A stretch of 64,000 nucleotides of DNA from Sacculina carcini (Eukaryota > Arthropoda > Thecostraca > Sacculinidae). Below are positions 28,205 to 40,609 of this stretch, piece by piece. The position numbers and the translations under genes were made by a program. The stretch lies in NCBI GenBank assembly GCA_916048095.2, contig OU696574.1:1377501-1441500 (forward strand), in the 5' to 3' direction. The notes beneath the pieces were generated by a model. It was not told the DNA's origin. It did not search any database and saw only the letters and a program-made list of their open reading frames with translations. How positions within the stretch are numbered: the stretch's first letter is position 1; each line of letters opens with the position of its first letter.

Positions 28205-28315
28205 GCGAAATACTTTTATGTAATCGATTCATTCGATATATTGCCTATGTTTTTATATATATCGTACTATCTTGAGGCGATCGCAAGTTTGACACGCGAA
28301 GTTTTCAATGAGAGG

Positions 28316-30700
28316 TTACTTGGTTGGGCAGTTGTTTTTGGCGTTGTCCGGTCGTTTCGGACAGTTGAAGGCTGTGCGGAAATGAATGTCTTCCGAAAGC
28401 GAGTTGATTCGTTTCACGTCCATCGGCTGCCAATGGCTCGTAATAATCGGTGGAGGGTTGGAGCAGAACTTTTGCGCGTAGGCCAGGTAGAAGAGTTGAT
28501 CTGGATTATACTTGTCCATACCGACCAAACCGACCGAACTGTTTGTCTGTTTCTGCAGCTTCTTGAAAAGGTCACGGGTCATAACCATCGCTTCATACCT
28601 CAAATTCGCTCTGTAGTCCCGATACCATGGCAGGAATGGCTTGTAATGCGGCTCGCTGTTTTTACCCAGATTCTTTGCGTGATTTTTGAATTTGGCGATC
28701 AATTCTTGTGGCAGGTTTTTGGAGTCGGCGTGTTGTGGCATCCATTTTTCGCGATACACAAAATTCATGTCCAGATGCAGGTACATATGTTCCAAGACGA
28801 CCCACAGCAGTTCGTGGCCGATTCCGGCTGCGTTGATATATACAGGCAACTGGGCACTGAACCAAGGAACCTGGAGCCGATGAAGTGGTACCAGAAAATA
28901 ACTACCGTGTTCGGCATCGAACACGTAGTCGATTCGCGCTTCCAGGAAACGCTCTTGGTATTCCAGACTGGCAATTCCCATGCGTGCGATATTCCTCAAA
29001 ATGAATCTCTCTATTTCGACAGCACACTGGAAAAAACTCAAACCTTCAATTTTCAGGTTTCGATACAGAGTGTCCAGTGAGCTGTTGGTGTCATAGGCGC
29101 TTGGTTCGTGCATCAGAGTGATTTTTGAAAGGGGTTTCAAGGCCTGCTTGTACTTCTCAGGTACCCAATCAAGTGAATTTCTAAACACTTCGATGACATT
29201 TTTAGTCAGGCTGGTGAGAATAGGATCGTGTCTCTTCTCGGTTATTTGGTCGGTATATATTGCGTGAACGGATAGAGGCATAATTTTTTCTAGCAGCGAC
29301 AAGCAGTGGTCTTCTTGGGTTTCGTGCTCACTTTTTTCGTGCCATATTGTTCGATGATAATAGAAATCCGAAATTAAGTACTGATAGTGCGGACCCAACG
29401 TGGGGATGAATTCTCTCACTAAAGTCCACAGCATGTATGGATTCAGTGTGTTTTGTTCAAGTGCGAAAATCTGGTTCAATGCTGCCAGGTAGGCTCTGCT
29501 GGGAATACGGAATATTGTACTGGGTTCAACTTGCTCATGAAAAACATAGCTCATTAGTTGCGAGAAGTTTACGGCGCTCAAAACGCTCTCCAACTCATGC
29601 AGCGTGATGTTCTCGTCTAATTCTTCTTCATTATAATCCATCCACTCTCGGATGCTTTCATTATGGACCGAAGCGAATCTGTCTTCAGGGTCTACTATAT
29701 AAGTTGAGTGGTTCACAGCAATGCCACTCAATTTGGTCTCAATATAGACTATTTTTTCAACAAGGTTGTCGATGCAAGTTTTGTTGCATTCAAAGGTCAT
29801 TGTGTTTTCGGGATGATGGTCCGACTTTCCAATGAGCATGTTCAAAATCGATTCAAGTTTTTTTGCGTATGCCCGGATAGTTTTTGGGGTCTCTTCATGT
29901 GGGTCTAGCAATGTGTTTGGAAAATAGATAATAAAGGTGTTATTGTGCATTTTTGACAAAGTGAAGAAAGGAGATATGGCGTGATTCTCGAACAAGATCC
30001 TCAATGTCTGTAGCAAGCTATGAGAAGAAGAATGCTTACGAAATAGTCCAAACCCACCATACGAGTGAATCAGTGCTCGCATATCGTCGCTGTGGTCAAA
30101 CATTACTGAATTGACACATGTTTGGTAGAAATATCTGGCCTTGCCCAGTGCCGAACTGTCAGGCTGCTTGTTCAGACCTTGCTCCAATCTTGTCGATGTG
30201 ATATGCTGGATGACATCAGCGACGCCAATGCTGCCTGGATAGCTATGAGGCTGAGTCTGTGCGAAATCACCACAAGCAAACTGGTAGAACTGGCGGCACG
30301 GATCTGCCGAACTATTCATCCACCTCAGCATCCAGGATGCCTGCTGTCGACACGCCGATGATGTGCACATGTGCTGCAAGGCGATACGTGGCAAACTGGT
30401 GACACTCTCATGACGCTTGCTGCTGGCGGATGTCTGAAGGAGCACGACAAACATCACCACCAACACGACGACCGCCGTCACCAACATGGGCCATCTGTTT
30501 GATCGCACCCATTGGACGGCATCACAGCCAATCGTGCGAAGATGCTGCATGCGTGTGCTTGGCGATTCGATCAGCCCTCGCACGTCGGATGTTACGTGGT
30601 GCTGCTCGTCCATCTCCATGTGTTGCGGGGAGGTCATTCCCAGGTAGGCAGGCAATGGTGATGATGTCGAGGTTAGCTCTTGTCCGCTTGTCGATGACAT
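28316..30700 (-). CDS. Neprilysin-family (M13) type II membrane protein with lost active site
   Basis: Single exon, 794 residues, the usual M13 length. A cytoplasmic tail of about 70 residues precedes a signal anchor (about 71-89, MLVTAVVVLVVMFVVLL). The ectodomain opens with the M13 cysteine pattern (CTSSAC, then DPCRQFYQFACGDF) and ends with DQLFYLAYAQKFC and NCPK, as in the family. M13 enzymes are zinc peptidases that trim extracellular peptides using HExxH and a downstream ENxxD. Here HExxH reads HELLW (residues 629-633), so a zinc-ligand His is Trp, and the ENxxD region reads RANLRYEAMVM. The protein is therefore predicted to be inactive, perhaps a binding or decoy protein. The frame is open throughout, so it does not look like a pseudogene. 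Lack of introns beside intron-rich neighbours may point to retroposition. Confidence 0.88.
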   Translation of the reverse strand: MSSTSGQELTSTSSPLPAYLGMTSPQHMEMDEQHHVTSDVRGLIESPSTRMQHLRTIGCDAVQWVRSNRWPMLVTAVVVLVVMFVVLLQTSASSKRHESVTSLPRIALQHMCTSSACRQQASWMLRWMNSSADPCRQFYQFACGDFAQTQPHSYPGSIGVADVIQHITSTRLEQGLNKQPDSSALGKARYFYQTCVNSVMFDHSDDMRALIHSYGGFGLFRKHSSSHSLLQTLRILFENHAISPFFTLSKMHNNTFIIYFPNTLLDPHEETPKTIRAYAKKLESILNMLIGKSDHHPENTMTFECNKTCIDNLVEKIVYIETKLSGIAVNHSTYIVDPEDRFASVHNESIREWMDYNEEELDENITLHELESVLSAVNFSQLMSYVFHEQVEPSTIFRIPSRAYLAALNQIFALEQNTLNPYMLWTLVREFIPTLGPHYQYLISDFYYHRTIWHEKSEHETQEDHCLSLLEKIMPLSVHAIYTDQITEKRHDPILTSLTKNVIEVFRNSLDWVPEKYKQALKPLSKITLMHEPSAYDTNSSLDTLYRNLKIEGLSFFQCAVEIERFILRNIARMGIASLEYQERFLEARIDYVFDAEHGSYFLVPLHRLQVPWFSAQLPVYINAAGIGHELLWVVLEHMYLHLDMNFVYREKWMPQHADSKNLPQELIAKFKNHAKNLGKNSEPHYKPFLPWYRDYRANLRYEAMVMTRDLFKKLQKQTNSSVGLVGMDKYNPDQLFYLAYAQKFCSNPPPIITSHWQPMDVKRINSLSEDIHFRTAFNCPKRPDNAKNNCPTK

Positions 30701-30704
30701 CAGA

Positions 30705-31142
30705 ACAATTCACCTCAACACACACACACACACACACACACCAATAGTGGTTTCCTGATGTAGTGATCTCAGACTGCGTCGACGCCAAACTGAAGTCGTA
30801 TGTCAGTTTCGATCTTGTTAGTAGAGCAAAAAGACCACAACTCAAGATAGCATTTCATTCACTCGCGTCGCTAATTGCCTCGTATATCTTTGTATGATGT
30901 ACACAGGTACAAGGACACGTGTGTGTGTATGTGTGTGTGTGTGTGTGCATGTGTGTGTGCTGTGTGATGGGGTACATATGAGAAGACACGGCGTGGGGAT
31001 TCACCAAGTCACGTATACATATTGCTTGATGTATGTCATTGAATGTCGTGTCACTGGAATCAATCCAGATTTCAGTTGATGATACTTGCCATGAATCGAC
31101 CATTAGCATACCATATGCATGCCCTGGTACTGACTGGGTATC

Positions 31143-31143
<1 letters not shown>
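30705..31143. other. Region upstream of the M13-like gene
   Basis: Short CA (30718-30740) and TG tracts (about 30918-30962) in otherwise unique DNA; it should contain the 5' UTR and promoter of the minus-strand gene. No motif could be assigned. Confidence 0.4.

Positions 31144-31212
<69 letters not shown>
31144..31212. repeat. (CA)n microsatellite
   Basis: Pure CA repeat of about 68 bp between the M13-like gene and the double-TULIP gene. Confidence 0.95.
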
Positions 31213-31302
31213 AACACACACACAAGCGTTAATAATGTGACACGCGATCCCCATAGGAAAATGGTTCGCGCTTCCGTTTAGAATGACCAAACATGGGCCC
31301 TA

Positions 31303-31355
31303 CCAACGCTACTATCTAGATACAGTATCTAGATACTGTATCTAGGCGGCGTTGG
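31303..31355. repeat. Perfect 30-bp palindrome within a longer inverted repeat
   Basis: Positions 31316-31345 equal their own reverse complement (centre at the second CTAG). Outer arms CCAACGC (31303-31309) and GCGTTGG (31349-31355) extend the symmetry with a short unpaired gap. Confidence 0.9.
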
Positions 31356-31939
31356 CTCTACCGTGAGTGATACGTCATTGTTAAGAAGATGTATGAGTGA
31401 TTTCGAGTGGCAATGGCATTGATTCACCGTTTTGCAATTGGAGATAAACGAGATTGGCGCGCTCAAACAATTGTCTTTGAAACAATGCAATTGTTCGACG
31501 AACTGCCTGTATAATCATTGATTTGCAATCAACTACATCGGTAATTGGCACATTGCAATCTGATTGGACTCAATTAATTGGCTTCTGTCTTTTACGGCGC
31601 AGAATACATCTGTATTATCTGTCTCGTCATTTATTACCAGAAATCAACCATTTACAACTCCATGGTCATGTGTATGTATGCTTGTGCTTTTGCTATTGTG
31701 CACATAATCGTGTTGATATGTTTTGTCCATCAAGGAGCTGTTGACCCCATGGACCGATGCCACCTTGTAATGCTTCCTCATAATGTTCCGTTATATATGT
31801 GTGTGGTCAATAAACAAACAAACTAAGAAAATATGGTATAGCAAGGAGTCCAGCGCATAAGACAGCCGTTTTCGTTGAATGAGAAGAAAGACTGATTTGA
31901 GCCTGCAATCGCACTCGAGCGCAGAGAGGTGATGATGTG

Positions 31940-34900
31940 CTAGTGGTGCGTGGCACGGATCACTCCCGTGGTTGGCAGGTTGTCAAACACCAGACGTTCC
32001 ACATCGACATCGTTCAGCTGACTTCCTATCACCCACATCAGCGGTCTTTCGATGGCGTCAATTACAATGTTCTTGAATAGATTCGGAAAGCTGTTGACTC
32101 CCATCTCGAACGCGTAGTCAAGACTACCGGCGCCTTCGGAGCGTAGCGTCAACGTTCCCAGCTCGATGTCCAGATCCTCGATGGTAGGTCGTTGGCTGAG
32201 GTCGAGGGGCTGTGCCAGTCTTGCTCTCACCTTGAGACTGTCGACGCTGAAGCGCATGAAGCCATTGCGTTCGATGAAGCCAAATGCGGTCACTTTCCAG
32301 TGATAGCTGGAGCCATAGGCATGTACATTGCAGCACACACACACACACACACACACATACACATACACATACACACATACATACACACATACACAAATCG
32401 GAGTGGGGTTTCCTCGCATGACATTGATCCATTTCAAAAACTTTATACAATCTTAAAACAAACAAATAAATTTAATAAAAATAGTTATCGAAACGTTGCA
32501 ATTGTCTGTGAACGATTTCGAGGCCAACTTCTTCAGCAGCTGTTCAGTAAGATATACTTTAATAAAGCTAGACAATTAATACAATAATTGAGTTAATAAA
32601 TTTTTGTTATCGCGTGTTTGTACAGTATTGTATATGAGGAAACATTTGATCCAATAACAGCTGCATCTTCTCAAAGAGACCATCATCACTGATCAAGCGA
32701 TTTTGGAGTGGAAGAAATTGGAAGCACTAATGATCATGTTTGTGAGAAGACATAAAGTTCATCCGTAAGAAATACCTGAAATTTGTCATCATTGTTGGTG
32801 GATCATACCAATATCTAGTGCCGGCGACACCTTTAATCCCTAGTTCTGTTCGGAGATCGCTGGCTCACACAGCTTTCCAGTGACGGCGCCAGTATGTTTC
32901 CGATAGGGCGGCAGAGGAGAAGGGGGCTAAGGAAAAAGTTGAGGAGGCTTGGCGAAAGATGAAGAGTTACACTCCAACGCTGACTACTTAATATTATAAT
33001 AAGGGACTGGGGCACATTGATTGACTCCTCGAACTCGAACCAAAATTACAAGACTTCATTTACAGTGATAAGAAATGTTAATGTCCATGATTATGATTTT
33101 GGGAAGCTTAGGGGGGCTTGGCATATTTTTGGGGAGGCAGAAGCTCCCTAAGCCCCCTTGGGTCCGCCACTGCAACTCACCGTCCCGTGATCCTTTGTGT
33201 TCCCAGAGCCATGGTTGCTTTGGCCACGTAGTTCTGCATGCCCACTGCTATCTCGCCGGTGCGGTAGACCGTACTCAAACCAGTCAACACGCCGTCACTC
33301 AGCAAGATCTGCAACAGGCATCGTCACATCATAGCAGAATACACGAGTGCGGGTCAGCGCGAGAAGACGTAAGTGAGTGATTATCCGTGTGTGTGTGTAT
33401 GTTGTCCCCGAGTACTTCTCATTAACATTGTGCAGGCTCCAATACTCAATCGAATTGAACTTCGCGAGATTTTGTTTGAATATTTCGCCTTCCAATCATC
33501 ATAAATTAACCGTAATTTGTAATGTATTTCGGTATAAGATGTAGGTCAATGTTTTTTGACACTATAATAATAATAATAATAGTAATAATGCTTATATTGC
33601 GGCCAGCATGTCATCTCACATCAATTCCCATGGTGTTGGAGCGCTGAATTTCGGGCATGTTGAGCGGGTCGTAGCCGTTGTCTCTGATCAGCTTTCGAGC
33701 CTTGAACACGGCCACATCTAGCACGGGAATCGAGTCAGAGAAGAGAACATCTTCGTTCAGTCTCCTGCAACGACAAAACAGTCAAACAATCCCGGTAGAT
33801 CAGGAGATGAAGACAAATTTCAGCGACGCTTGACTCCCAATTACCCAAATCGATTTTGATGCGAATTCTCATCCGGAAGATCTTAATGGGGTTTAGACAG
33901 TCATTCAACTTGTACGTGGCTAGCATGGGCGCAGATCCTGGGGTTATATGGGGGTATATATACCCACCGACCAATTGGCTGGGCTCAGTTCGTTGGGTAT
34001 ATATTCATAAAAATCAGCATTGAAAAAATAGCAATATACACGAAAAAATGTAAAAGTTACAAATACCTGAATAATTATTCTTTACGCAATCTACTTTTTA
34101 TTGAGGTATGTGTGTGTTGTAATTGACTAGGCATAAAATAGTTGAGGGTCTCATGCAATTGACCAACTGAGTCAACTTTGAACAATAATACATGATGGCT
34201 GTCATCCCCCCGAGCCTCGACACAAATATACACCCCTTGTGGCTAGCATACAAAAATTGAGATTATTATTTTCATTACGAGAAAACTCCATTTTGTCATA
34301 TATGATCTGACTGTAGTTCTTGATAGTTCCAAGGCAAAACCCCATTATCTGCCTCTCATCCAGCCCATGGATTAATGGCTGGATTTTTGTGTGTGATATT
34401 GAGTGGCGTTTAGCATGAGGCTCCATTTTGAAACACTTCTCTTAAACACTTCTCTCTCTGTTGATTTTTTTTCACATCATAAGTCAATTAAGATACTGGA
34501 TAGTCAATTAGGATACATAGAGCATACACATACACTCACACGCACAGAACACACGCACACACACACACACTTGCATACAGATACATGTGTATGTGTATGT
34601 ATGTGTGTGTGTGTGTGTTTTCCACGTATAAAAGTGTCTTGTATGGCGATGTATTGCATTCAAGAAAAGCTAAGCAAATCAGTTCTGCAAGATGAACGCA
34701 AATAAACAAATGCACACACACACACTTGCACACACACACACACACACACACGCGCGCGTGTGATAAATGATTGAGTTAGGTGCAGTGAAGGTTGTGTCCT
34801 TTTGAAGGCGTGATGCAGATTGGTGTTGAAATATCGATAATGCAAGTACAGTGCATGAAGTAGAATTGAATGCAGACTGGTTGAATTGAGTGTTATGTGT

Positions 34901-37900
34901 CATTGTGTGGTTGCATTACGCTTTGTCCGTTTTGCAAATCAGCCATTGAATTTTGAGTGACATTTTAAATAAGTGCTGTAGAGTTAAGTGACAGTAATGA
35001 ATACATGAATGCTGGAAGGGATTGGAGGAACTGAAACCCCCTCAAAAACCCGGCAAACCCCTCTGAAACCCAAAAATCCTGCCCATGAAGTGTAGTGTAG
35101 TTTCGCATGTTTCTCATGTTTCTCATGTTTCGCCAAACCCCTTTCGCCACCTTTTTCCTTATTTCCCTTTTAGCCCCTCAGTGGAAAAATTCTGTATTTA
35201 GGTCTGTATTTAGTGGCGGTGTATGTATGCGTGCCAGTGTGTGAGAGCGTATGTGTGTGTGTGTGTGTGTGCACTTGAACTTGCGCTTAGATTATCGTGT
35301 GTATGACCTAGTGTCAGGTGACATCTTACACACTCAGATGTGCGTGCGAGTGTTATGTATGCATAATATTGTCTTGCTCTCTGTACGCGGTCACGTGATC
35401 TGATTGTGTCACGTGACACCGAAGTTATATAAGGACCGACCAAAGGGCAGTTGAGGGTAGTAAGCTATGCTGTGTCAGCGAGTGTGTGTGTAAGTGTGTG
35501 TTATTATCATTAGATAACTGGTCTTCAATGAGTTTATTTTTTCCTCTGCATGTCGGCATAATTACTAATATTTTCTGTAATAGAATAGTGCTGGATATTG
35601 TGTATCAATGATTATTTTGTATGAGCGTGAGTGAAGGTGCTGTATGTGTATATGAGCGTGCGCTTGAATGGTGGATTGTCTGGTTTGCTGACTGCGCGTG
35701 CCACGTGGTGGCGTCGTGTTTCGGGGAGTCGTTGTGTGAGCGTCGTGTGGTGTGTCACACACCCCACGACGTAAAAAGGCACCAAACATCAATTAAAGTC
35801 ATTTCTATATATGAAAATCCAATATCAGGGGACAATTGGGGTTCATTCTAAAAAAACAAAAAAACAAAAAAAACCTAAAAAAACTTGTTTTTTTTTGCAA
35901 CAAAAAAACGTTTTTTTTGCATCACTAGGTGTGTGTCGGTGTGCGGTGTCTTGTGGGTGCGCGTGGGGCGGCAATGTCCCCGCGCGCCCGTCTTTTAATA
36001 TATCTTGTCTTTACACTTCATGTTTGCTTTCACAAGCTAACCGGCCGGCTAACATTTTCATCTGAGGCAACTCTTACTCCCTCTCATGCGCTGACCGCCA
36101 ACACAATATATACCCACTAACTGACTTCTCCTCCATGCATCACTATTTCCCCAAGCCTGGCGTAAATGCAAGACATGAGGTAGTGAAAAAACTGTCATTC
36201 AATGGTGGATACGGTATGGTGAAAATCGCTAGCGTTGAATGGAATCGGTTTGTGTCAGAATGTCAAATTCAATTTCCGCAATTAACGGGAACAATAAAAA
36301 CTCGATATAGTTGATAATTCACTAGCAATAGAATGAAATGGCATAATATCTAGATAGAATTGCATTATCACGGAACAAGGATCCGATGCGTGTGGAGAAG
36401 GCTTATGTTCGCTTGTGTAATTTTGCATGGGTAAAGTCTGTCACGACCCCGGCTGGCACACCGCAGCTCCCACCGCCAAACACACACACTGGTAATCTCT
36501 CAGTCAGGGCCAGCACAGAAAACTACACGGCTGCGCGCACACGAAACCCGCCCTGCGACAATAGTGCTTACACTCTTCCCATGCCACTTAACTTGCCTGT
36601 AATTAATATAGAATAATAATAATAATCATAAAAATTCCTGTTAGTGAATTTCAGTGGATTTTGCCGATGAGAAGACCTCACCTCAGTTCCACGTTGACGT
36701 TCTGAGACAGGGCCTCATTGACTTTGTCCAGAGTCATCGGTTTGATTGAGTCGAACAGGAACGAGCCGATCATATTGACGGCGCCCTGAACCACCCAGCC
36801 AATACCTCCCAGGTTCTTGAACTCCACAGCGATGTCTTCAAACTTGACATCGGTCTGCACATCGTTGAGCTGCCACAATGAAACACAACACGCGTGTTGT
36901 CTGGCTCTTAGCCGGGGCTCAATCGAACCCCAGGGGTTCGGTAAGTCAGTTTCAGGGGTTCGGTAAGTCAGTTTCAGGGGTTGGGCGGTGTGGTTCACCC
37001 ACTCGTAAGATTCGTGACGTCAAGCTGTGCTTGGTCATCATTGACTGCAGTTAATCACGCCACATTGCTTGGCCTTGATATCTGTGCTGCAAGCAACTCG
37101 GTCCACTCAGTAGTAGCCTACTTGTGTGACTGTCTTGATCGTACGTGATTTGTGATTTTTCTCATATAATACTTCAAACACGATATGAGTTTGATGAATG
37201 CATGTATGGAACTTGTGGAGCTCAGTACCTCCAAGCAAGGTTAAGAACCACTGATTTAACGAAAAAATAATTTGCTGCTGAAATTGCATTAAATTAAATT
37301 TGATTGCATTTCACTAATGAGACTGGTGGGGATGTTGGGAGTGACGTACCATGACCGTGCCGTTGTCCCCAACTTCCAGAATCCCCCGTCCAATAGCACG
37401 CACTGCCACCACGGTGATGTTGAACGCTCCGGAATATTCGCTCCAGAAGTAGGACATTTTGTGCTGGCCCAGTGCCGTCAGCGACTTGAAAAATATGCTG
37501 TAGGTGAACTGTGGACAAGACACACACACATACACACACAAGCCCACTCACAAAGATGCTATACTAGGACACAAAAGGAAGCCACGCAAAACTAGGTGTC
37601 GCAGCGACTTGAACAAGCATAGATTTGCTTTTAGGTGTGTCAATAGATGGAATTCACTAAGAGAGGACATAGTGAGGATCTAAACACTAAGAGAAGACAC
37701 TAATTCACTAAGAGAAGACATAGTGAGGGTCTAAACACTAAGAGAAGACACTAATTCACAAAGAGAGGACATAGTGAGGATCTAAACACTAAGAGAAGAC
37801 ACTAATTCACTAAGAGAGGACATAGTGAGGATCTAAACACTAAGAGAAGACACTAATTCACTAAGAGAGGACATAGTGAGGATCTGAACACTAGGAGAAG

Positions 37901-38672
37901 ACACTAATTCACTAAGAGAGGACATAGTGAGGATCTAAACACTAAGAGAAGACACTAATTCACAAAGAGAGGACATAGTGAGGATCTAAACACTAAGAGA
38001 AGACACTAATTCACTAAGAGAGGACATAGTGAGGATCTAAACACTAAGAGAAGACACTAATTCACTAAGAGAGGACATAGTGAGGATCTAAACACTAAGA
38101 GAAGACACTAATTCACTAAGAGAGGACATAGTGAGGACCTAAACACTAAGAGAAGACACTAATTCACAAAGAGAGGACATAGTGAGGATCTAAACACTAA
38201 GAGAAGACACTAATTCACTAAGAGAGGACATAGTGAGGATCTAAACACTAAGAGAAGACACTAATTCACTAAGAGAGGACATAGTGAGGACCTAAACACT
38301 AAGAGAAGACACTAATTCACTAAGAGAGGACATAGTGAGGACCTAAACACTAAGAGAAGACACTAATTCACTAAGAGAGGACATAGTGAGGACCTAAACA
38401 CTAAGAGAAGACACTAATTCACTAAGAGAGGACATAGTGAGGATCTAAACACTAAGAGAAGACACTAATTCACTAAGAGAGGACATAGTGAGGATCTGAA
38501 CACTAAGAGAAGACACTAATTCACAAAGAGAGGACATAGTGAGGACCTAAAACATAAGTTCTTTCAAGTGGATGCTGGACAAAAGGTGATATAAATTGAG
38601 ACGGGTCAGCTCGAGCTATGCTCATCTCTCGTGTATTTCACTCGGTGATTACAACTGGCTGATAACACACAC

Positions 38673-38703
<31 letters not shown>

Positions 38704-40528
38704 AAGAAACACACACATTCGCATATGTATGTATCCATTAATATTTTCTATATATGTCAACCAACAATTTAAGCTGATTTGTTTTGGAAAACTCATATAG
38801 AACGGAACAAAATTGGAGGACAGTTATATATCTATCTGAATGAGAATTATTTACAGTGCGGTCATTGGCAGCTGACCTCTTGACCTGCCAGGTCAACCGA
38901 CACATTCTGCAGGTCAAAGTTGCACAGTCCTGTCAGCGACATATTGGACAACTGAATTTCGGCTCCGGCAACCGATTGATCTACCTCGGCATCCACAGGC
39001 ATAGGATCACTGATCAACGATCCTGATCAATACACATACACACACATACATACACACACACACACACACATGTACACACAGTCGCCAATCCTCTGAGACC
39101 GAAGCCATAAAGTCGCCCTGTGTATGTATGTCAGAATGATTGCATCGATAGCTCTGACAGCCTGTATGTGTGGATGAAAAAAGCGTGCAATATTGGTTGA
39201 TATATGGTCTGCTTGTATTTTTTTGTCCCGGTTGTCGATGGTCCACCCAGTGTGTGCTCGAGTGTATATGGCCTCAAGCAATTCCCATCGATTGCCCAGA
39301 AGAATGTCAAGTAATTGTTTCAGTTGTTGTCATCACCATTCAAAGACAGTTTTTCTTTGGAAAATAAACAATAGTGCAAAAAACTGGGCCATCTGAGTAA
39401 CTGACTAACTGACTAACTGACTAACTGACTAACTGACAAACTGACTAACTGACTAACTGACTAACTGACTAACTGACTAACTGACTGACTGACTAACTGA
39501 CTAACTGACTAACTGACTAACTGACTAACTGACTAGCTGACTAGCTGTCTAACTGTCTAACTGACTAACTGACTAACTGACTAACTGACTAACTGACTAA
39601 CTGACTAATTGACTAACTGACTAACTGACTAACTGACTAGCTGACTAACTGACTAACTGACTAACTGAATAACTGACTAACTGACTAACTGACTAACTGA
39701 CTAACTGACTAACTGACTAACTGACTAACTGACTAACTGACTAAATGACTAACTGACTAAATGACTAACTGACTAACTGACTAACTGACTAACTGACTAA
39801 CTGACTAACTGACTAACTGACTAACTATCTGACTAACTGACTAAATGGCTAACTGACTAACTGACTAACTGACTAACTGACTAACTGACTAACTGACTAA
39901 CTGACTAACTGACTAACTGACTAACTGACTAACTGACTAACTGACTAACTGACTAACTGACTAACTGACTAACTGACTAGCTGACTAACTGACTAACTGA
40001 CTGACTGACTAACTGACTAACTGACTAACTGACTAACTGACTAACTGACTAACTGACTGACTGACTGACTAACCAAGCGCATTCTATGCATGAGTCTTAT
40101 TGATGGGGACACAAATTGAAACGTTAGCATGTGAAATAACTACACATTTTTCCAAAAAATCGTCAATCAAGATAACAAAATAGTATCACAAAGACATTGT
40201 ATTTAAATTATAACAAGATCACATGGGCATCAAAATCGAGAAACATACAACCATGATATATTCCGACCTTTATTGGGAAGAAGATTTTAACTTATTGTTT
40301 TGGATCTGTTACACTGATTGATGTGAGTGTGTATGTCTGTGTGTATGTGTGTGTGTATGTGTGTGTGTGTGTGTGTGTGTATGTGTGTGTTATTCGTGCA
40401 TATGCGCTGAAGTATACCGCCCAGCGAAGACAGCAAAACCTGCGTAGTTTGAAATCGCACAACTCTACTGTTGACTATAAATATTAGTGTAATCTTTGAC
40501 CGCATTACCCGTTCTTATGTTGTTTAGA

Positions 40529-40609
<81 letters not shown>

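Noticed and set aside
28151..29080. 309-codon open frame on the plus strand
   Set aside because: It lies antisense to the M13-like coding region, shares no family similarity, and is explained by that gene's codon use.
28316..30700. Active neprilysin-like peptidase
   Set aside because: The second zinc-binding His of HExxH is Trp and the downstream Glu motif is missing.
32878..33172. Coding exon between the two last exons of the double-TULIP gene
   Set aside because: The sequence matches three other dispersed copies with inverted ends, so it is a MITE.
37652..38550. CRISPR-like repeat array
   Set aside because: The 51-bp units are directly tandem with no unique spacers, in a eukaryotic intron; it is a minisatellite.
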